Assembly: GCF_910589235.1 (NCBI RefSeq)
Contig: NC_060955.1
Coordinates: 23,886,672 to 23,950,671 of the forward strand
Direction: 5' to 3'
Length of the DNA stretch: 64,000 bases
Source of the DNA: Vespa crabro
Taxonomy: Eukaryota > Arthropoda > Insecta > Hymenoptera > Vespidae
A program made the position numbers and the translations under genes. The notes under the pieces were generated by a model. The model saw only the letters and a program-made list of their open reading frames with translations, was not told the DNA's origin and did no database searches. Each line of letters begins with the position of its first letter. Position 1 is the first letter of the stretch. Of the stretch, positions 59,669 through 64,000 are shown piece after piece.

Positions 59669-61996
59669 TCACTCTTTCCCTTTCCATTCTCCTATTTATC
59701 TCTCTCTCCCTCTCTCTCTTTCTCGATATGCCTTTTAAACGAATGTAACGACAACGCGAGATTTCTTCGAGACTCTCCTCGAGTGTATCACGCACGAGTT
59801 AGAAGCACAGAATGGCCGATCTTCGACATCGAACGTGAACACTTTGCAAATAAGTTAACGAACGATAGATTGCGTTTCTAATTTCATTATTTCCTTGAGA
59901 AAAGATAAATTGAACGTTCGAATCGTTTCAACGACGAGGCCCGATTAACCGATGATATTATTTCTTGAGAAAAGATAGCATTCCCATTTCTTTACATTTA
60001 ATTTTGATATATTTAATTTTTATCAACATTGTCCTTCGATAATGAGATTTGTAATTGTTCTTGGAAAGAATTAAAGCGATGACCGACATTCGAACCAATA
60101 CACTTGCGATTAGATATATGCTTCAAGGTTTCTGCTTGCCTCGACAAAATCAATTGGCCGTTCGTTCCTTCGATGTACGTCTCTATGTATCTATGTATGT
60201 ATGTATGTATGTATGTATGTATGCATGCATGTACATATGTACGTATGTGTCTACGTAGAAAATAAAAAATATTTCAGCGACTGCATTTATTCAATCGTCG
60301 TCGGGGTCGTTCGTTTGTACAATAATGAAATTTTTGTAGCATGAAGTTGAAATTGATGGACATCAAGGGAGCATCGATCGTTTATTACTTGAAGACATCT
60401 TGAATTTCTTTCGAATAAATTATCCTCTGCTGTCTCTATCGTATCGTATCGTATCGTGAATCATTAATTTAGAGATCGTTATCTATCGCTGGCCATACGA
60501 ACTTGGTGTAAATATAAATATCACGGATAAGTTTGTTCGTTCTTTGAGAATCGAACGAGGTTTGATTAATCTTTTTTTCTTGTTTTTTCTTTTTTTCTTT
60601 TTATTTCATTTACAATTTCAACCCTTCGCGACTCTATTTCCTCCTCGTTGAATTTAACCTGCTATTTCGTAACATCTACCCAATTCAATGAGATCCCTTG
60701 GCTATTTGATCGTCGAGAGCAACAAACATACTGTGCTTCCGCATTGAATACGCTATGTAGACTATTTGAAAGGCGCGTTCGCGCGCGCGCGCGCGCGCGT
60801 GCGAATTATTCCGAGATCGAAAAGGAAAATTTTCGAAAGTTAAATTTTGATAACTCGAAGGTATCAGTTTTGATAGTGTACACTTCCTTTTACATTTTTA
60901 TTCTTATCGATGACGAGCCATGGAAATGCATAATATCGATGTATCATAACGTAAAGCAGTAGACTTTATTTTTAATATGAAAAAAGATACACTATGTCTT
61001 CGCTAAATTGATAGAAAATATGTAACATAAAAAGATCGTTGAACACGCGTGCCGTATCGTACTAAAATATGAAGAGATATCGTACGTAAACATCGTTTAA
61101 ACGTTATACAAGAAAGACTACACACATATCGAACGTAAACTAAACCAATCGTCGCATAGAGACAAGTCGTGATCACTCTTGTTAATACTACTTCATGAAA
61201 GATAAGAGCTACCACAACGATTAGGTAACGATAATGTTAAACTCCTTTAATTGGGGTACAAGATAAGAATGAAATACCTTTTGATACCGTGTTACTTACA
61301 TTCCGATTCACGTAACACCTATTGCTTTTTTATGTTTCTTTTGGTTTGTTCTTCTTTTTCTCTCTCTCTCTCTCTCTCTTTCTCTTCTTAATACAACGAA
61401 CGTTCGATTACTTTTCTATGCTTCATCCTTACGATTAAATGTAATAAACAAAGAATTTACATCGTGCGATAGAATTCGTGATCGCTTCATAGCTTTAATG
61501 TTACATAATGATAAGAGATCCTTTCTAATACGTTTAAATTGGTATTAACAAATAGAGATTTGCTACTCTAAACGAAGAAAGAAATTTTGCAATTTTTATA
61601 TCTACATCTTATCTTTATCTGTTTTTCTCTTAGCATTATGAATTTAGTATTCTTCTTTTTAAACCTAACATGTAATACATTTCATTATTATTATTATTAA
61701 CAATGTAATAATTCGTGACCGAGCGAGACTTCAATACTTTGAAATGCCGGTTTCTTTTTTTTTTCTTTTTTTTTTTTTTCTTTTTTTTTCTTTTAATTAC
61801 GGTCATAAGTATGTCATAAAGCCGTAGTCACTTTTCTAGCTTATGCACCTACATATTTCAGCTATGTATTAAAATCCCAGCAATTTAGTTGCGAAAATTT
61901 TTAACGTTCCTTTAAGACACAGGAAAAATTTCTTTCCATTTGGTCCAATGATACCCATACATATGCAACTTGAGGATTTATGTACGGACCTTGCCT
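58878..61996. promoter_or_regulatory. FBXL16 promoter region and UBE2W 3' flank
   Basis: The part at 58880-59780 is CpG- and GC-richer than average and is the likely FBXL16 promoter and 5' untranslated region (minus strand). A CT tract lies at 59636-59665, TATG repeats near 60190-60240 and a GC run at 60779-60800. The right part toward 61996 is the UBE2W 3' flank. No gene is supported. Confidence 0.4.
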
Positions 61997-62740
61997 TTAA
62001 ACACTGTCATCTAATCGAAAGAAGAAATAAAATTGTTTCATATATTGTGCGACTTTATACAACGCTTCCTTCCTTTATGATTGTTTTTTGAAGAAATTTA
62101 TCTTACCGTGATACCACCACTTTGTCTTCTTTGGATTTTTATTACAGGTTTTCACATAGAAAGAATTATCCGGTGGCCTTTTCTAAAATTAATATCGTAT
62201 TTAATAAATATCTATAGGATTTATTTAATTGATCTTTTATACCTTTTCTTTGCAACTACTCAGCATTGACACAATGCTCAAGCATACACTTTGCACACTG
62301 AGTGCCGGTGACCAATCATCGGTTAAAATTGATAAGCAAATGTGGCCATTGCTATAAACATGTGGATGAACTGGTATATTACCAATGAATGTTACTTCCG
62401 GCGAATCAAAGGGATACTTGGAACTGAATTTAAATTGTAATTGAAATCTTTCTCCCTCGTACAAGGTACCCTTTGCACCTTCCATGTGTACAATCCATTG
62501 TGTCAAGTTTTGTCCAGCTGAATCACCATCTACCCTGACACCAGGTGGTGGTTCACGTATTAATGACATTAATTCCTTCTGTAATCGTCGCTGAAAAGAT
62601 AAAAACATCATTTTATTTATTTCTATTAGATAAGCAAGATCACACATTTATTCATTTGTTTATTAACTTTTTCTTGTTTTTTTTTCTCTTTAATTAAACC
62701 TGATATCTCTAGTATTAAACGTTTAATATACATTATATAT

Positions 62741-62797
<57 letters not shown>

Positions 62798-63286
62798 CAC
62801 ATATATTTGATAAATATAACGTCATAAAAAATTAATAGGAAGTATGAATCATCATCAAGGGCAAACTTTAAACAGTTGCCAGACTATGAGCACGTAAGAA
62901 AATACGTAAAGAAAATAAATATAATACTACGAACGATCGAAAATTTCACGATTTAAATAATATTTTTCTTTAAAATATCTCTCTAAGAAATACAAATAAT
63001 CGTCAATAGTGCTTCCAAGTTGATAAGATAACTTGAAGGAATTTACATAAAAATTAATGAAATAAGCGTTCCGATTTGACACGAAGTTTTGTATAATACG
63101 TAGACTAAGCTAAATCTTATCGTTCTATATTTATTTATGTTGTTAATAATTATTCATGCTATCGATATTTTTAATAGGAAAATTTGCTTAGTATCTGCAT
63201 TGAATATTATAATATATTTTTTTCTCTTTAGGCAGGAAAGAAGTGATACATTAGCAACTTACTTTCGACGGAGACAGTCCCGCCAT
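61997..63286 (-). CDS. UBE2W: Ubiquitin-conjugating enzyme E2 W
   Basis: E2 that places ubiquitin on the alpha-amino group of disordered N-termini. Exons: 63263-63286, 62243-62590, 62107-62182, 61997-62010; 462 nt, 153 residues (human 151). The UBC core is intact: RLQKELMSLIREPPPGV, TQWIVHMEGAKGTLYEG, KYPFDSPEVTF. The active-site region is PVHPHVYSNGHICLSILTDD with Cys93. UBE2W-specific features are the His in place of the usual HPN Asn, and the C-terminal KTKWWYH tail. The last exon codes only the final few residues (DDSV) after a split His-Asp codon; without it the frame would read on into intron sequence. Start MAGLSPSK is the only ATG in frame close to the core. Confidence 0.95.
62746..62790. 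repeat. (TA)n microsatellite
   Basis: TA run in the first UBE2W intron. Confidence 0.9.
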
Positions 63287-63953
63287 TGTCGTTAAACCAC
63301 TTTCCATTGGAAAACATAACCGCTGTTCATTGCAGAATGCAGTAATTGTTTGTATTTTTCATTTTCTTCTTTTTTACTTAAAAACGTAACATCGGTTTAA
63401 CATTAACGAATTTCATTTTTTATTTTTTCTTTTTTATTTTTTTTTTATTTTTGACTCGTTTCACTTGATACGTTTTAGAAGGGCAAGCTTTTTGCATCAA
63501 TATGCTAAAGCTTGATAAAATACGATAGAGCGGAACATAGGGCATAGACTGAAACGTCAGAGGTATAAAACATAAAGTGCATCCGCCATTTTGTTTTATC
63601 ACTGACTCATCATTAATACAAAATCGACGAAAGCAATTGGTCGAGTTTCACAGTTAACGACCAATCGTGTTCATCGTTTGAAATATATGTTGATTCCTAT
63701 TGGTTAATAATTTTTCGCAAATTTTACTTTTATTGATAATACTCGTAAAACGTTTTTTTCTTCGAAATACTTTATTTTTTATACGTCAATTATTATTTAA
63801 CGTTATCTGATAATATTATTTTTCCAATATTTTATATTACATATTAATAATGATATTGAATAGGTATTTATATCACTTATGATCATACAAAATTTCTTTT
63901 TATTTATATACACATATAATTCAGAAATTTGGTTGTTTTTTTGAAATATGTTG

Positions 63954-64000
<47 letters not shown>
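63287..64000. promoter_or_regulatory. UBE2W 5' flank
   Basis: Upstream of the UBE2W start codon in minus-strand sense. It contains a cgccattttg element near 63585 and CCAAT/ATTGG-type elements near 63637-63665 and 63701, typical of housekeeping promoters but not diagnostic. A TA tract ends the window (63958-63994). Confidence 0.35.

Noticed and set aside
1..64000. tRNA, rRNA or spliceosomal RNA genes
   Set aside because: I looked for B-box-like GGTTCGA motifs with pairing arms and found none that folds into a tRNA; a covariance-model scan would settle this.

Overview
The window looks like nuclear DNA from an insect, most likely a hymenopteran. It is strongly AT-rich and full of TA, CT/GA and TATG microsatellites. 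Introns are short with GT-AG borders, and the conserved genes are animal housekeeping genes with insect-like N- and C-termini. Family-level placement cannot be made from the sequence. I joined exons by hand, matching splice sites and phases; every gene model below closes in frame to a family-typical length.

Layout. 0.6-1.1 kb (-): a decayed START-domain (STARD10/PCTP-like) pseudogene. 1.4-18.5 kb (-): a TOGARAM1/crescerin-type microtubule regulator of about 2,080 residues. Its largest intron holds a complete carbohydrate sulfotransferase gene on the opposite strand (13.9-15.4 kb). 21.4-23.0 kb (-): an SLC35A-type nucleotide-sugar transporter. 25.3-28.5 kb (-): TBC1D23, divergent from TOM70 (29.5-32.1 kb, +). 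33.5-38.1 kb (-): DPAGT1, the first enzyme of dolichol-linked N-glycan assembly. One of its introns hosts a GT17 (MGAT3-like) N-glycan branching enzyme on the opposite strand (35.4-36.8 kb). 39.2-41.1 kb (+): RNF14, divergent from DPAGT1. 41.7-42.1 kb (-): an orphan terminal exon that runs straight into repeats. 42.1-51.0 kb: about 9 kb with no recognisable intact gene, made of several repeat families, a segmental duplication that copied part of the orphan exon, and a nine-unit 305-bp satellite. 51.8-52.8 kb (+): POLR3H. 54.4-58.9 kb (-): FBXL16. 62.0-63.3 kb (-): UBE2W.

Functional themes. Four genes act in Golgi/ER glycosylation (sulfotransferase, sugar-nucleotide transporter, DPAGT1, GT17 transferase). 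Three belong to the ubiquitin system (RNF14, FBXL16, UBE2W). TBC1D23 is a trans-Golgi tethering factor. The neighbours need not be co-regulated, but two nested opposite-strand glycan genes in about 25 kb is striking.

The parts most worth a second look are the satellite/duplication block at 42-51 kb and the docking motifs and alternative starts in the TOGARAM gene. The START pseudogene, in which three conserved Trp codons have become TGA, also deserves attention.
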